A DNA stretch of 64,000 bases, taken from NCBI GenBank assembly GCA_004297985.1, contig SCRA01000080.1, forward strand, positions 62,001 to 126,000, in the 5' to 3' direction. Source of the stretch: a bacterium (GTDB taxonomy: Bacteria > Vulcanimicrobiota > Vulcanimicrobiia > Vulcanimicrobiales > SCRA01). The notes under the pieces are model-generated. The model did no database searches, was not told the DNA's origin, and saw nothing but the letters and a program-made list of their open reading frames with translations. Shown piece after piece: positions 26,395 to 36,200 of the stretch (the stretch's first letter is position 1; every line of letters begins with the position of its first letter). Position numbers and translations under genes: made by a program.

Positions 26395-27350
26395 GCGCGC
26401 GTTGCTCGCGCCTGCGGCAAGAAGGCCGCGCGTACGAGCAGCACGACGTACGTGGCGTAGAGAAGCGAAGCGTTTGCGGCGTGCGCTTCGCGCAGCGGCA
26501 TCGGGAGCCGGCCTAGCACGTTGGCCACGCCCAATGCGATCTGCACGGCCACCAGCGCGAGGGCGATCAGCGCGATGGCGCGCAAATCTCCGCGCTGGCT
26601 GCGCAGAGTGGCGATCACCGCCAAGACCGCACAGAAGAGGACGGCGTAGGCCAGAGCGCGGTGCGTCATCTGCGCTCCCTGCGGCCATGCCAAGCCGAAC
26701 CAATGGCCGTCGCATGACGGGAAGCCCGAACACGTGAGGCCGAAGCCGCTAGAGCTGACGTACGCCCCCATCGCCGTGGTGGTGAGCGCCGCCAGCGCCG
26801 CGAGCCAGAGCCACGGGGTCGCCGCGGCGGGATGGCGGCGCTCCGCCTGTTCCGCCGCTGTCGGCCCCCAGGCCAGTACGGCGACGGCGATGATGGAGCC
26901 CAGCAACAGCATGCCGCACGTCCAGTGCGCCGTGACCGATGGTGGATCGTTGCTGGCGAAGATGGTGATCCCGCCCAGCGCGATCTGCAGGATCAGGAAG
27001 CCGATCACGGCCCACGCCGCACGGCCGGCCTGCGGCAGCTCGCGACGGTTGACCCAAGCCAGCGCCAGCACGATCAGCGTCAAGGGACCCACGATGGGGC
27101 CGGCGATCAACCGGTGGAGCGACTCGAGAAACGGGAAGCCATAGAGCGTCAGCAGCGAATGTGCACTGCAATTCGGCCATGTCGGGCAGCTCATGCCGCC
27201 GTTGTTGATGCGCACCCAACTGCCGAGGATCGCAAGCAAGTAGACGCAAACGGCGAGGCCCGCGGCTAGCCAGCGGAATGCTGTAACACGCGCTACCACA
27301 GATCGCACGCCAGCCCGGGCGGCGAGGGATGACCGATACTGAGTTTCCAT
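26391..27350 (-). CDS. ctaA: haem A synthase (COX15/CtaA)
   Basis: A 319-residue, eight-helix membrane protein. The four haem-ligand histidines are in ESLHRL, TAHWTCG, MTHRALAY and REAHAANASL. Two cysteine pairs, one in each half, are CPTWPNC and CSGFPSC, as in the Bacillus-type enzyme. It oxidises the methyl group of haem O to the formyl group of haem A. AGGAG lies 5 bp before the ATG at 27350. First gene of ctaA-ctaB-MFS, divergent from a lipoprotein gene with 147 bp between. Together with ctaB and SCO this completes a cofactor set for the nearby oxidase. Confidence 0.95.
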   Translation of the reverse strand: METQYRSSLAARAGVRSVVARVTAFRWLAAGLAVCVYLLAILGSWVRINNGGMSCPTWPNCSAHSLLTLYGFPFLESLHRLIAGPIVGPLTLIVLALAWVNRRELPQAGRAAWAVIGFLILQIALGGITIFASNDPPSVTAHWTCGMLLLGSIIAVAVLAWGPTAAEQAERRHPAAATPWLWLAALAALTTTAMGAYVSSSGFGLTCSGFPSCDGHWFGLAWPQGAQMTHRALAYAVLFCAVLAVIATLRSQRGDLRAIALIALALVAVQIALGVANVLGRLPMPLREAHAANASLLYATYVVLLVRAAFLPQARATRA

Positions 27351-27497
27351 GGACTCCTAGGTTGTAGTGCTAGGGCGCAAAACAGGTCTAGCGTTCGCCG
27401 TGAACGGTCACTTCCCCGCAAGCACTGGGTAGGTTTCGAGCGGGGTAACGACCGTGGTAACAGGCGGAGCCTGCGGGTTGCCGAACCTTCGCGGGCG

Positions 27498-27977
27498 ATG
27501 GGGACGAGGCTCGATAGGGAACGCCGGCTGATCGCGCGGCTGCCGTGCTGGCTAGCCGGCGGGCTGTTGCTTCTCGCCCTTGTGGGGTGCCGCGACATCC
27601 GAGTCCGCACCTACGCCCAGGGATACTCCTTCACCCCCGCCTCCGGTCCCCAGATCACGGTGGTGCGCAGTACGCGCCAAATGGGCGCGCTGGGGATCGA
27701 CCTGCGCGGCATCGACTACCGCCATGTCTTCGCCGTGGTGCTGTTGATGGGTCCCCATCCATACGAAGGCTTTCACCAAGTGATCGCCTCCATCAAGGCC
27801 AACGACACACGGGTGCGCGTGGTGGCTTTCGAGCAGGCGCCGGATACGCCGGGACCCGACCGGCTCAATCGCTCCTACACGGTCTGGGTGATTCCCAACC
27901 TCGTCTACCGCTCTGGGGCGCAGGTTGAGGCGGTGACCCCGGACGGAGCGCCATTCGCCTCGACGATCCTGCCGTGA
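27498..27977 (+). CDS. putative lipoprotein, function unknown
   Basis: A 159-residue protein. A basic start is followed by a hydrophobic segment ending in the lipobox LALVGC (Cys near residue 31), so it is probably lipid-anchored. The mature part has one beta-rich domain with RHVFAVVLLMGPHPYEGFHQ and ends in IPNLVYRSGAQVEAVTPDG. No family recognised. The gene is divergent from ctaA. The 147 bp between them contains a small CGTTC/GAACG dyad near 27400 but no promoter I would defend. Confidence 0.7.
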   Translation: MGTRLDRERRLIARLPCWLAGGLLLLALVGCRDIRVRTYAQGYSFTPASGPQITVVRSTRQMGALGIDLRGIDYRHVFAVVLLMGPHPYEGFHQVIASIKANDTRVRVVAFEQAPDTPGPDRLNRSYTVWVIPNLVYRSGAQVEAVTPDGAPFASTILP

Positions 27978-27990
27978 GGGCCTTAGCCTG

Positions 27991-28443
27991 TTAGACGGAG
28001 AGGCGGTGGCGAGCCGCGGCGCCCGCCGGCGTACCATCCAGGGCGCGAAGCTCCTCTTCGTCGAGCAGGCGTGGTCTATCGCGCTCCGTGGAGACGACGC
28101 AGTAGAAGCCAAGCGGTCCGCTCGCGGAGGCTTCGTTGACGAACTGGTGCGCGGTGTTGGCCGGCACGTAGATGACATCGCCCTCGTGCGCCTCGTACGC
28201 TTCACGGCCGACGATCACCGTGCCGTATCCGTGCGAGATGATGACATAGTGCTCGTGTTCGTGGCGTTCGAGGCTCGAGTAGCCGCCGGGAGCCACGTCG
28301 AAGTGGCGGACCTGCATCGTCGCGCCCGTCACGATCGTGTGGCGCGTGACGCCGTTGAAGTCGCCTTCGCGCTTGTATTCGCGGGGCTCGACGCCGCGCC
28401 AACCGTCGGAGGTACGGGGGGTGAAGGAACGTGCCTGATCCAC
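27991..28443 (-). CDS. cupin-domain protein
   Basis: A 150-residue protein starting at GTG 28443. The single cupin barrel carries motif 1 with its metal ligands in ERHEHEHYVIISHG and motif 2 in PANTAHQFVNE, so a metal site of three His and one Glu is intact. Small cupins serve as isomerases, dioxygenases or sugar-binding sensors. The next gene upstream on the strand is GH130-like (12 bp gap), so a sugar-related role is possible. I cannot name the reaction. Confidence 0.8.
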   Translation of the reverse strand: MDQARSFTPRTSDGWRGVEPREYKREGDFNGVTRHTIVTGATMQVRHFDVAPGGYSSLERHEHEHYVIISHGYGTVIVGREAYEAHEGDVIYVPANTAHQFVNEASASGPLGFYCVVSTERDRPRLLDEEELRALDGTPAGAAARHRLSV

Positions 28444-28455
28444 GCATCGGCGCTT

Positions 28456-29511
28456 CTAGGCGGCAGAGGCCACGACCTCTTCACTCAGGGTCAAGCGCGC
28501 GTGGCCGATGCGCGCGTCTGCCATGCCGTAGTAGATGTCGAAGACCCGCCCGCCGAGGTCGGTACGCATGTCGAGCGCCGTGGGAAAGACGACGTTGGCA
28601 ACGATGCCGCTGCACTCGAGCGGCGTCTCCGGCGTGAGGATAGGCTCCGGGGATCGGTAGAGGACGTGGTCGGGGCGTTCGGCATCGTGAATGAGGACGC
28701 CGGCGGAGTAGCGCAGTTCGAATCCGCCATCGCACGGGGTTGCGTCGACCCCGTGATAGAGGCTGAGCCACCCCTCGGCGACTCGGACGGGCGGCGTGCC
28801 CGCCCCGAGCTTCAAGCGCCCCCATGCCTCGTCGGGCGTGGCGACCTTGACGGTTTCGCGCATCTGCAAGAGGTTCGTGCGGTCGGCGAGCACCCCGGTC
28901 AGCGGCACGTAGGCGATGGAGATCGACTCGCGCTGCGCGGGCTCCGTCGCCAGCAAGGTAGGAATCGCATCGCGCCCGTCGAGCACCGAGAGATGGAGCA
29001 TCGGGCGGTGGTACATCGCCAGCGAGAGTACGCCGCCGGGTGAGAGGACGGGCTCGGGGAAGAAGGCGGCGTCCTTGTCGTCGCCGTCGTGGGCCTTACA
29101 AGCGGTGAAGTCGACCAGTCCCAAGCGTTCCCAGCGGTAGGCGTCGCTGGAGAGCGCGAGCGCGACGCGCGGGCCCGCGGGGCCGAAGGCCGTGTACGCC
29201 ATCACGTAGCGATCGATGGCGTGAACGAAGGTGACGCGCGGATCTTCGCAGCCGTAGCCGGGATCGGAACGGACTTCGTACGGAGCCTCGGGCTCGAGCG
29301 CGTAGCCTAGGCGCTCGAACGTTCCGTGCTCGGCGCGCACCAGGCCGATGCGCGAGATGTTTCCCGCGGCCACGCAGCGCGGGTAGATGAGCAGTCGTCC
29401 GTCGCGGTCGCGCGCGCAGGCTGGGTTGAGAATGCCCTCGCTCTCGTCGGGGTTGCCGTCCTGCGGAACCAGCGGGACCCCGCAGCGCACGACGTTCGCA
29501 TCGAACTCCAT
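28456..29511 (-). CDS. GH130-family glycosidase/phosphorylase-like protein
   Basis: A protein of 351 residues from the ATG at 29511; a start at 29601 would add 30 residues that do not fit the fold. The five-bladed propeller pattern of GH130 is visible: NPDESEGILNPACARDRDGR, GNISRIGLVRAEHG, YGCEDPRVTFVHAIDRYVMAYT, and LSLYHGVDATP near the C terminus with the His used for phosphate binding in mannosyl phosphorylases. GH130 enzymes phosphorolyse or hydrolyse beta-mannosides. The Asp of GCEDPR is the likely acid. It lies 12 bp upstream of the cupin gene and is probably cotranscribed. Confidence 0.8.
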   Translation of the reverse strand: MEFDANVVRCGVPLVPQDGNPDESEGILNPACARDRDGRLLIYPRCVAAGNISRIGLVRAEHGTFERLGYALEPEAPYEVRSDPGYGCEDPRVTFVHAIDRYVMAYTAFGPAGPRVALALSSDAYRWERLGLVDFTACKAHDGDDKDAAFFPEPVLSPGGVLSLAMYHRPMLHLSVLDGRDAIPTLLATEPAQRESISIAYVPLTGVLADRTNLLQMRETVKVATPDEAWGRLKLGAGTPPVRVAEGWLSLYHGVDATPCDGGFELRYSAGVLIHDAERPDHVLYRSPEPILTPETPLECSGIVANVVFPTALDMRTDLGGRVFDIYYGMADARIGHARLTLSEEVVASAA

Positions 29512-29631
29512 CTCACCGTACCTTTCGGTCGTTTCCCGGCGCCTCAAGACCACATGATACCGCTCGTGCCCTCCCGTGCCAAGTGAGAGGATGCTCAACA
29601 TCGCGGGCTAGGCGGCCTCTGGGCGTGGGTG

Positions 29632-31155
29632 TCAGGCGCGGCTGCGGGCACGCAGGTGGAAACGCTGGATCTTGCCCGTGGCCGTCTTGGGTAGGCCGTC
29701 AACGATCGTTACCCAGCGCGGATACTTATACGGCGCCAGCCGCTCTTTGACGAAGAGCTGCAGCTCGCTCTCGGTGGGTGCCTGCTTGGGCGACTTGAGC
29801 ACGACGTAGGCATGCGGCTTGATCAGGCCGTCTTGGTCCTCGTGCCCCACGACGGCGCACTCCAGCACCGCCTCGTGCGCGGTAAGCGCCGCCTCCACTT
29901 CGACCGGCGAGACCCAGATGCCGCCGACTTTGAGCATGTCATCGCTGCGCCCGGCGTGCCAATAGTAGCCATCGGCGTCGCGCCGGTACTTGTCGCCGGT
30001 GCGGATCCACGATCCATCGAGCACGGCCTTCGTACGCTCGTGCTTGTTCCAATAGAGCGCCATCGTCGAGTCGCCCTCCACCAGCAGATCGCCGGTGGCT
30101 TCGTCTTCGACGTCATGCCCCTCTTCGTCGACGATGCGCACGCGGTAACCTGGGACGGGCTTGCCGCTCGACCCGGCGCGGCACGCACCGAACTCGTTGG
30201 TGAGGAAGATGTGACAGATCTCCGTGGAGCCGATGCCGTCGAGGATCTCCAGGCCCGTGCGTTCCTTCCAGCGCTCGAAGATCGGCGCTGGGAGCGACTC
30301 ACCGGCGCTCACGCAGGCGCGCACGCTGGAGAAATCGGCTTCGGCACCGGCGTCCATCGCGGCGAGCATCTGCGCGTAGGCCGTCGGTACGCCGAAGAAG
30401 AGCGTGGGGCGATAGAGCGCAACCTGCTCGAAGACGGCCAGCGGGGTCGGGCGTCCCGCGAAGAGGATGCACGCGGCGCCCACATCCATCGGAAAGTATT
30501 GGGCGTTGCCCAAGCCGTAGGCGAAGAAGAGCTTGGCGATGCTGAAGGCGCGGTCGTCGGGCCGCACGTCGAGGACACGCTCGCCATAGGTGCGCGCGCA
30601 GATCCAGGGGTCATGGTGGAGGTGGACGACGCCCTTGGGCTCACCTGTGGTGCCGCTGGAGTAGAGGAAGAAGGCGAAGGCGTCGCGGTGCGTCTGCTGG
30701 TAGTCCGCGCGCGGCGTCGTGCGCCCCACCTGCTCGAGCAGATGGGCGGCATCCCAGACGGTGCAGCCGGACGGCGCGACGGCGGCGCCGTCGACGATTG
30801 TGGGATCGGCGATCACCAGGCGCGCGTCGCAGTCGGCGAGGATCGCGCGATAATCGTCCGCTTTGAGCAGCGTGTTCAGCGGTACCGCCACGGCACCGGC
30901 CGCCAGCGCTCCCCAGAACGCCACCGACCACGCGCGTGAGTCCGGCAGGGTGATCGCCACGCGCTCGCCGCGGTGGATGCCCTGCGCCTCGAGCGCGGCG
31001 GCGAAGCGGCGCACTTCATCGTCGAGTTGGGCGTAGGTCAGCTTCTCGCCGTTGGACACCAGCGCCACGCGCTCGCCGTTCCCCTGGGCGACATGGCGGC
31101 CGACGAACCACTGCGCTGCGTTGAATTGAGCGGGAAGAGTGTCCGCTGCTCTCAT
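29632..31155 (-). CDS. benzoate-CoA-ligase-family AMP-forming synthetase
   Basis: A protein of 507 residues starting at the ATG of an ATGA overlap with the thioesterase upstream. ANL-superfamily motifs: FFLYSSGTTGEPKGVVHLHH (P-loop), GIGSTEICHIFLTNE, the Asp of SWIRTGDKYRRDADGYYWH, and the catalytic Lys in LPKTATGKIQRF at the C terminus. HHDPWICARTYGERVL and the overall length match the benzoate/hydroxybenzoate-CoA ligase branch. It would activate an aromatic or short acid as CoA thioester using ATP. The thioesterase partner could proof-read or release the product. No ring-reducing or oxygenase genes lie in the window. Confidence 0.85.
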   Translation of the reverse strand: MRAADTLPAQFNAAQWFVGRHVAQGNGERVALVSNGEKLTYAQLDDEVRRFAAALEAQGIHRGERVAITLPDSRAWSVAFWGALAAGAVAVPLNTLLKADDYRAILADCDARLVIADPTIVDGAAVAPSGCTVWDAAHLLEQVGRTTPRADYQQTHRDAFAFFLYSSGTTGEPKGVVHLHHDPWICARTYGERVLDVRPDDRAFSIAKLFFAYGLGNAQYFPMDVGAACILFAGRPTPLAVFEQVALYRPTLFFGVPTAYAQMLAAMDAGAEADFSSVRACVSAGESLPAPIFERWKERTGLEILDGIGSTEICHIFLTNEFGACRAGSSGKPVPGYRVRIVDEEGHDVEDEATGDLLVEGDSTMALYWNKHERTKAVLDGSWIRTGDKYRRDADGYYWHAGRSDDMLKVGGIWVSPVEVEAALTAHEAVLECAVVGHEDQDGLIKPHAYVVLKSPKQAPTESELQLFVKERLAPYKYPRWVTIVDGLPKTATGKIQRFHLRARSRA

Positions 31156-31610
31156 AGTTCGCGTCCCTCCAGTGCGCGCAGGCCCGCGCGTTGTGCATCG
31201 TTCCACGGCTTGCTCCGATCGTCATCGAAGTCGTACGAGACGGCAACGGTGCGGGAGAGCGTACGGATATCCCCGTCGGGGCCCAGGATCGCCTGTTCCA
31301 GATCGAGGCTCGAGCGTCCCAGTCGCGCGCAACGCGTCAGCACGCGCAGTGCCTCGTCGTAGTAGCAAGGGGCCACGAAGCGCGTCGTGATCTCCGCCGC
31401 CACGTGGTCGAGGCGCAGATGCCCGTTGGGGTCGTCGACGCACGCCGCACCCATGAAAGCCAGGCGCGCCTGCTCGAGATAGAGACCGTACGAGGTGTTG
31501 CTGACGTGACCGACTTGATCGGTCTCGCAGTAGCGCGGGCGTACGTCGATGGCATGACGGAAGCCGGCGAGCCACGCCTCATGACCACCGGGCTCGAAAG
31601 GCTGAAGCAT
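31152..31610 (-). CDS. 4HBT-type acyl-CoA thioesterase
   Basis: A 152-residue hot-dog protein if started at ATG 31610; in-frame GTG 31622 and TTG 31649 are also possible. RPRYCETDQVGHVSNTSY carries the Asp/Asn-His region of 4-hydroxybenzoyl-CoA thioesterase-like enzymes. ITTRFVAPCYYDEALRV and the following strand are the rest of the fold. It hydrolyses a CoA thioester in the cytoplasm. It is cotranscribed with, and overlaps by 4 bp, the benzoate-CoA-ligase-like gene, which supports an aromatic acyl-CoA substrate. Divergent from the MntP-like gene. Confidence 0.82.
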   Translation of the reverse strand: MLQPFEPGGHEAWLAGFRHAIDVRPRYCETDQVGHVSNTSYGLYLEQARLAFMGAACVDDPNGHLRLDHVAAEITTRFVAPCYYDEALRVLTRCARLGRSSLDLEQAILGPDGDIRTLSRTVAVSYDFDDDRSKPWNDAQRAGLRALEGREL

Positions 31611-31660
31611 ACCAGTGCTCACCAGGATTCGGTTCTCCTCGACGCGCAACCGAGCCCTCT

Positions 31661-32230
31661 ATGCCCGAGTTCCACGAAGCGTTGAAGATCGTCGCCGTCG
31701 CCGCCGCTATCGGACTCGACGTGCTAGCGGTCTCTACCGGCATCGGCATCGCCGGCATTCCCTGGCCCACGCGGATACGCATGGGCATCGCCTTCTCGGC
31801 GGCGGAGATCTCGATGCAGATCATCGGCGTCGTGCTGGGGACGGCCTTGGGCAGAGTGGCAGGCGAAGTTGCGGCCTACGCGGGGTTCTCCGTGCTGGCC
31901 GTGCTCGGCGTCATCATGGTGCGGGAGAGTTTCGTCGAGCGGGAGACGAAGGCGTTCGCGGTCGACACAGGGTTCGGCCTCCTCGTCGCCTCGCTCTCCA
32001 TCAGCCTCGACTCGCTGGGCGTTGGTTTCTCGATCCCGTCGCTCCATCTGCCGGTCGTCACGCTCTTGAGCGTGGTCGCCGTGACGACCGTAGCCTTCAC
32101 GCTGACCGGTCTGGCCTTCGGCCAGCGGCTCGGCGAGCGCTTCGAGGAGGGGGCGGAGCGCTCGGCCGGGGTGGTCTTGGTCGCCTTGGCGATCCTGTTT
32201 GCGATGCAGCACATATTCGGAGGGCATTGA
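31661..32230 (+). CDS. MntP-like manganese efflux protein
   Basis: A 189-residue, six-helix membrane protein. Two inverted repeats each carry an Asp in a helix: AAIGLDVLAVSTGIG in the first and SISLDSLGVGFSIPS in the second, as in MntP/YebN. It is likely to export Mn2+ across the inner membrane. No manganese riboswitch (yybP-ykoY type) can be seen in the 50 bp before its start, although that gap is too short to hold one unless it overlaps the thioesterase gene. Threonine dehydratase follows 4 bp later. Confidence 0.85.
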   Translation: MPEFHEALKIVAVAAAIGLDVLAVSTGIGIAGIPWPTRIRMGIAFSAAEISMQIIGVVLGTALGRVAGEVAAYAGFSVLAVLGVIMVRESFVERETKAFAVDTGFGLLVASLSISLDSLGVGFSIPSLHLPVVTLLSVVAVTTVAFTLTGLAFGQRLGERFEEGAERSAGVVLVALAILFAMQHIFGGH

Positions 32231-32234
32231 GGTC

Positions 32235-33203
32235 ATGGCACAGGTTCAGTATGCGATCGGCATCGACGATGTGCGGGCGGCGGCGCAGCGTCTGGCAGGC
32301 GTGGCGCACCATACGCCCGTCGCGCGCGTCCACGCGCTCGATGAGCGCGCGGGCGCCCAGCTCTTTCTGAAGTGCGAGAACCTCCAGCGAGTCGGTGCCT
32401 TCAAGTTTCGCGGCGCCTACAACGCGCTGGCCCAACTCAGCGATGAGGAGCGCGCGAGGGGCGTGTTGGCTTTCTCCTCGGGAAACCACGCGCAGGGCGT
32501 TGCGCTGGCCGCGCGGCTGCTCGGCATTGCCGCCACCATCGTGATGCCCACCGATGCCCCGGCATCGAAGCTGGCGGCGACCCGCGGCTACGGCGCCAAG
32601 GTGGTGCTCTACGATCGCTACGAGGTGAACCGTGAAGATGTGGCGCGCAAGGTGCAGGGTGAGACGGGCGCGACGCTGATTCCCCCCTACGACGATCCGC
32701 GTATCATGGCAGGCCAGGGGACGGCGGCGCTCGAGCTGTTGGAGGAAGTACCGGACCTCGACGTCCTCTTCGTCCCCGTGGGCGGCGGCGGGCTGCTCTC
32801 CGGGTGTACCGTCGCCGCCACGGCGTTACGTCCGGGGATCCGCGTCTATGGTGTGGAGACGGAGGCGGGTAACGACTGGTGGCAGTCCTGGCAGCGCAAC
32901 GAGCGCGTGGAGATCGGCGTACCGAAGACCATCGCCGACGGCATGCAGACCACGTCACCCGGGCGATTGACGTTCCCTCTCGTGCGCGCCTTGGCGGCGG
33001 GCATCGTGCTGGTCTCCGAGGACGAGGTGCGGCAGGCGATGCGGCTGCTGCTCGAGCGAGGAAAGCTGTTGGCAGAGCCCTCGGGCGCCACGTCGCTGGC
33101 GGCGGCACTCTTCCGTAAGGCTGAGATCGCCGGGAAAAAGGTCGGCATCGTCATCAGCGGAGGCAACGTCGATATGGAGCGTCTGGCCACGCTCATCGCA
33201 TAG
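32235..33203 (+). CDS. threonine/serine dehydratase
   Basis: A 322-residue PLP enzyme of fold type II starting at ATG 32235. The Schiff-base Lys lies in VGAFKFRGAYNAL, the substrate loop is SSGNHAQGVAL, the PLP phosphate site is PVGGGGLLSG, and the last strand has VISGGNVDM. It deaminates threonine to 2-oxobutyrate or serine to pyruvate. There is no ACT regulatory domain, so this is the catabolic or short form, and it could also act as a serine racemase, which shares these motifs. Last 11 bp overlap convergently the 3' end of the helicase-nuclease gene. Confidence 0.88.
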   Translation: MAQVQYAIGIDDVRAAAQRLAGVAHHTPVARVHALDERAGAQLFLKCENLQRVGAFKFRGAYNALAQLSDEERARGVLAFSSGNHAQGVALAARLLGIAATIVMPTDAPASKLAATRGYGAKVVLYDRYEVNREDVARKVQGETGATLIPPYDDPRIMAGQGTAALELLEEVPDLDVLFVPVGGGGLLSGCTVAATALRPGIRVYGVETEAGNDWWQSWQRNERVEIGVPKTIADGMQTTSPGRLTFPLVRALAAGIVLVSEDEVRQAMRLLLERGKLLAEPSGATSLAAALFRKAEIAGKKVGIVISGGNVDMERLATLIA

Positions 33204-36200
33204 CAGGCGCGCCCTCGTACGCGGTACATGGCTGGCCGCGATAGGGACAGGTCGCGCAGGCGAGGCCGGGTCGTGCGGGGTACTCGCCCCGCGCGATGCA
33301 TGCGGCGATCTCGCGCACTCGCTCGGCGGCGTCCGTCTCCGGTGGGTGGACCTCTCGCACGGCGCCGTCGCGCACCAAGAGAAGCGACGTCTCCCACTGC
33401 CGTGCGCCGAAGAGGTGCGTTGCGGCCTCGCGATAGATGGCGAGCTGGAGGCCGTAGTGGTCCGTCTCGCCGCTGCCCGTCTTGTAGTCGACGATCAGCG
33501 CGCGATCGCCGAGCTCCGCCACGAGGTCTATCGCGCCGACAATCGTGGTCCCACCGATCTCCACCGAGAAGGGAACCTCGGCGCCGAGCACGCGCGCCTG
33601 CGCGAGCGGGTGCGCCAGGTAGGCTCCCAGCGAGGCGCGCGCTGCGGCGATGCGCTCCGCGCCGAGGCGGCCGTGCAGTTGCAGCTCGTCGAGCGAGCGC
33701 ACGAAGGCGGCGAGAAGGTCGCAGCGCTCACCGGCGATGCGCTCCAGGTTGTAGCATTCCAGCGCCGCGTGGATCAACGCGCCGTACTCGGCGGCGCCGA
33801 TTTCGTTGCGCGCGTTGGGCGGCAGAGTCGGCTCCGCGAGTCCCGGAAGCCCCAGCACGTCTTCGTACGCGTAGCGCAGCGGGCAAGTGGCGTAGCTATC
33901 GAGCTTGGTGAAGGAGAGCATGCGTCCGCCGTCGCGCGAGCGCGGCAAGACATCGTCGCGGCGCTCGGCATCGTCGCGCGCGCGTTGGGCACGCAGCAGC
34001 TCCACCATACTGGCATCGTCGCCGCCGGCGCGAGCCGCAACGGCGCGCGGGGTCGACGTTTCGAGAGAGAGCGGAGCGGTGAGCAGGCGCACGCCGTCCA
34101 GCGCGCGGACCTCGGCGAGAAACTCGGAGCAGCTCTCGCCGCCGCCTCCGCTCGCGCTTACCGTTCCGCAGACGTAGACGCGATCCCGAGCGCGCGTCAA
34201 CGCGACGTAGAAGAGTCGCCGCTCCTCGGCGAGCTCGCGTGCCCTCCACGCGTCGGCGGCGGCATCGCCGCCCGCGCTGAAGCGCGCATGCAACGCGTGG
34301 TAGGTCGGAGCGCCGTCTTGGTCGCGGGTGACGATCAGCGTGCGCTCGCCGTAGTCCCAGACGACGGAGTCGGGCGCGCGGTAGGCGGGAAAGACGTTCC
34401 TCGTCACCTCGGCGACGAAGACCGCGGGCCACTCGCGCCCTTTGGCCCAGTGGATGGTCGAGATCGTGACGGCGTCGGCCGCCGGCGGATCGGCCTCGCG
34501 CTCGTCGAAGGCGACCTCACGAAGCCCGTCGAGATACTCGAGAAACTCGGGGATGCGCGCCTCGGGGAGATCCCGTGCGAAGCTCTGGGCGATCTCGATC
34601 AGCCGGTGCAGATTCGCCAGCGCTTGCCGTCCGTCGAGACTCTCCTGCGCCGCAGCCGCGTAACGGTACTCCAGCCCGCTGGCCCGCAGGACGCGCTGCA
34701 CCGCCTCGGCGAGCGGCAGCGACCCCACGCCGTCGAGCTCGTCGGCGATCTCGCGCAGCGTCTCGACGCGTTCCCGCGCCTCGCCGTCGAGCGCCGGCGG
34801 CAGCGGCTCCACGAGCACGGCGCGCGTCAATTGCAGACGCCGCTCTTCCACCTCCCGTTCGGCGCTGCCCGGTGCGGCCAGCGCGGCGATCGTCTCCTCG
34901 TTGGCGCCGATAATCCCGCTGCCGAGCACGCGCAGCATCGCCGTGTCGTCGGTGGGATCGTCGGTGAAGCGCAGCCATGCCATGGCTTCTTCGACCTCCC
35001 CGGCCTGGTAGAAGCCCACGCCTCCCGTGGTACGGGCGGGGATGCCGCGGCGTGCCAGCGCGTCGACGTAGACCTGGGCATGCGTCTTGCGCCGCAAGAG
35101 AATCGCGATCTGCGCGTAGGCGAGCCCGCGCTCGGCTACCAGGCGCTCCGCCTCCGCGGCGATCGCTTCCGCCTCGCGCTCGCGCGCGTCTCCGTTCGCG
35201 CGCCCCTGTATCTGCGCTGCGATGACGCTTACCTCTTCGCCGTTGCCCGTCCCGTCGCGTAACGCCCGCATCGGCATCTCCTCGCGTCGCTGCGGGGCGA
35301 TCGCGAGGTGTGCGGCGTCGAGGATGGGTTGGAGCGAGCGGAAGTTCTCGTCGATGCCGGCGGCGCCATGCCGTGCGGCGAGGCGTTCGATCTCGTCCGG
35401 GCGTGCGTTGCGGAAGCCGTAGATCGACTGGCGTGGATCTCCCACCAGCATCACGCCGTGGAGGCGCTCGCCGAAGATGCGCTCGACGAGCCGCTGCTGG
35501 GCGGCGTTGGTGTCCTGATATTCGTCGACGACGCAGTGGGTGAATCGCGCTCGGATCGCGCTCCGGTGCTCGTCGTCGTCCAGCAGGTGGTCCAGGTGCG
35601 CGATGAGGTGAGCGTAGGTCGCCTCGCCGCGCTCGGCGAGCAGCGCATCGAAGCGCTCCATCACCGTCGCCATCACCCGCGCGACCGTCGTCTCCATCTC
35701 CATTTGCGCGCGCAGGGTATCCGGCGAAGGCGCCTCGTGGCGGCGCGCCAGCGCCTCTTTGGCTTTGGGTTCCCCCATCCGCGCCTTGGTCCTATAGAAG
35801 CCGTCGCGCAGCTCACCTGAGATGGCAAGGGTCCGCGGCAAGCCCTCTCCGCTCCACAGCGCGCGCTGTGCGCGCCTCACGCTCGCGAGCAGGCTCTGCG
35901 CCGTGAGGCCCTCCTCCGTCACCGTCGTGACTAGGCGGTAGAGCAGTGCCAGGGCTTTCCCCGGCGCGATGAGATCGAGCGCCGCGGGCACGGCGATCTC
36001 GCCCAGCCGGCCGTGGAGCAGCTCACGGTAGACTTCGTGGAAGCGCGTCAGCGCCTCGCTCTCCTCGAGCACGCGTAGATCGGGATCGAGCTCGGCACGA
36101 TAGGCGTGGAGCACGAGCATCTCGCGGCAAAAGGCGTGGAACGTCGAGACCTTGATCTCGTCGCCGCGGCTGCCCAGGCGCACGGCCAAGCGCGCGGAGA

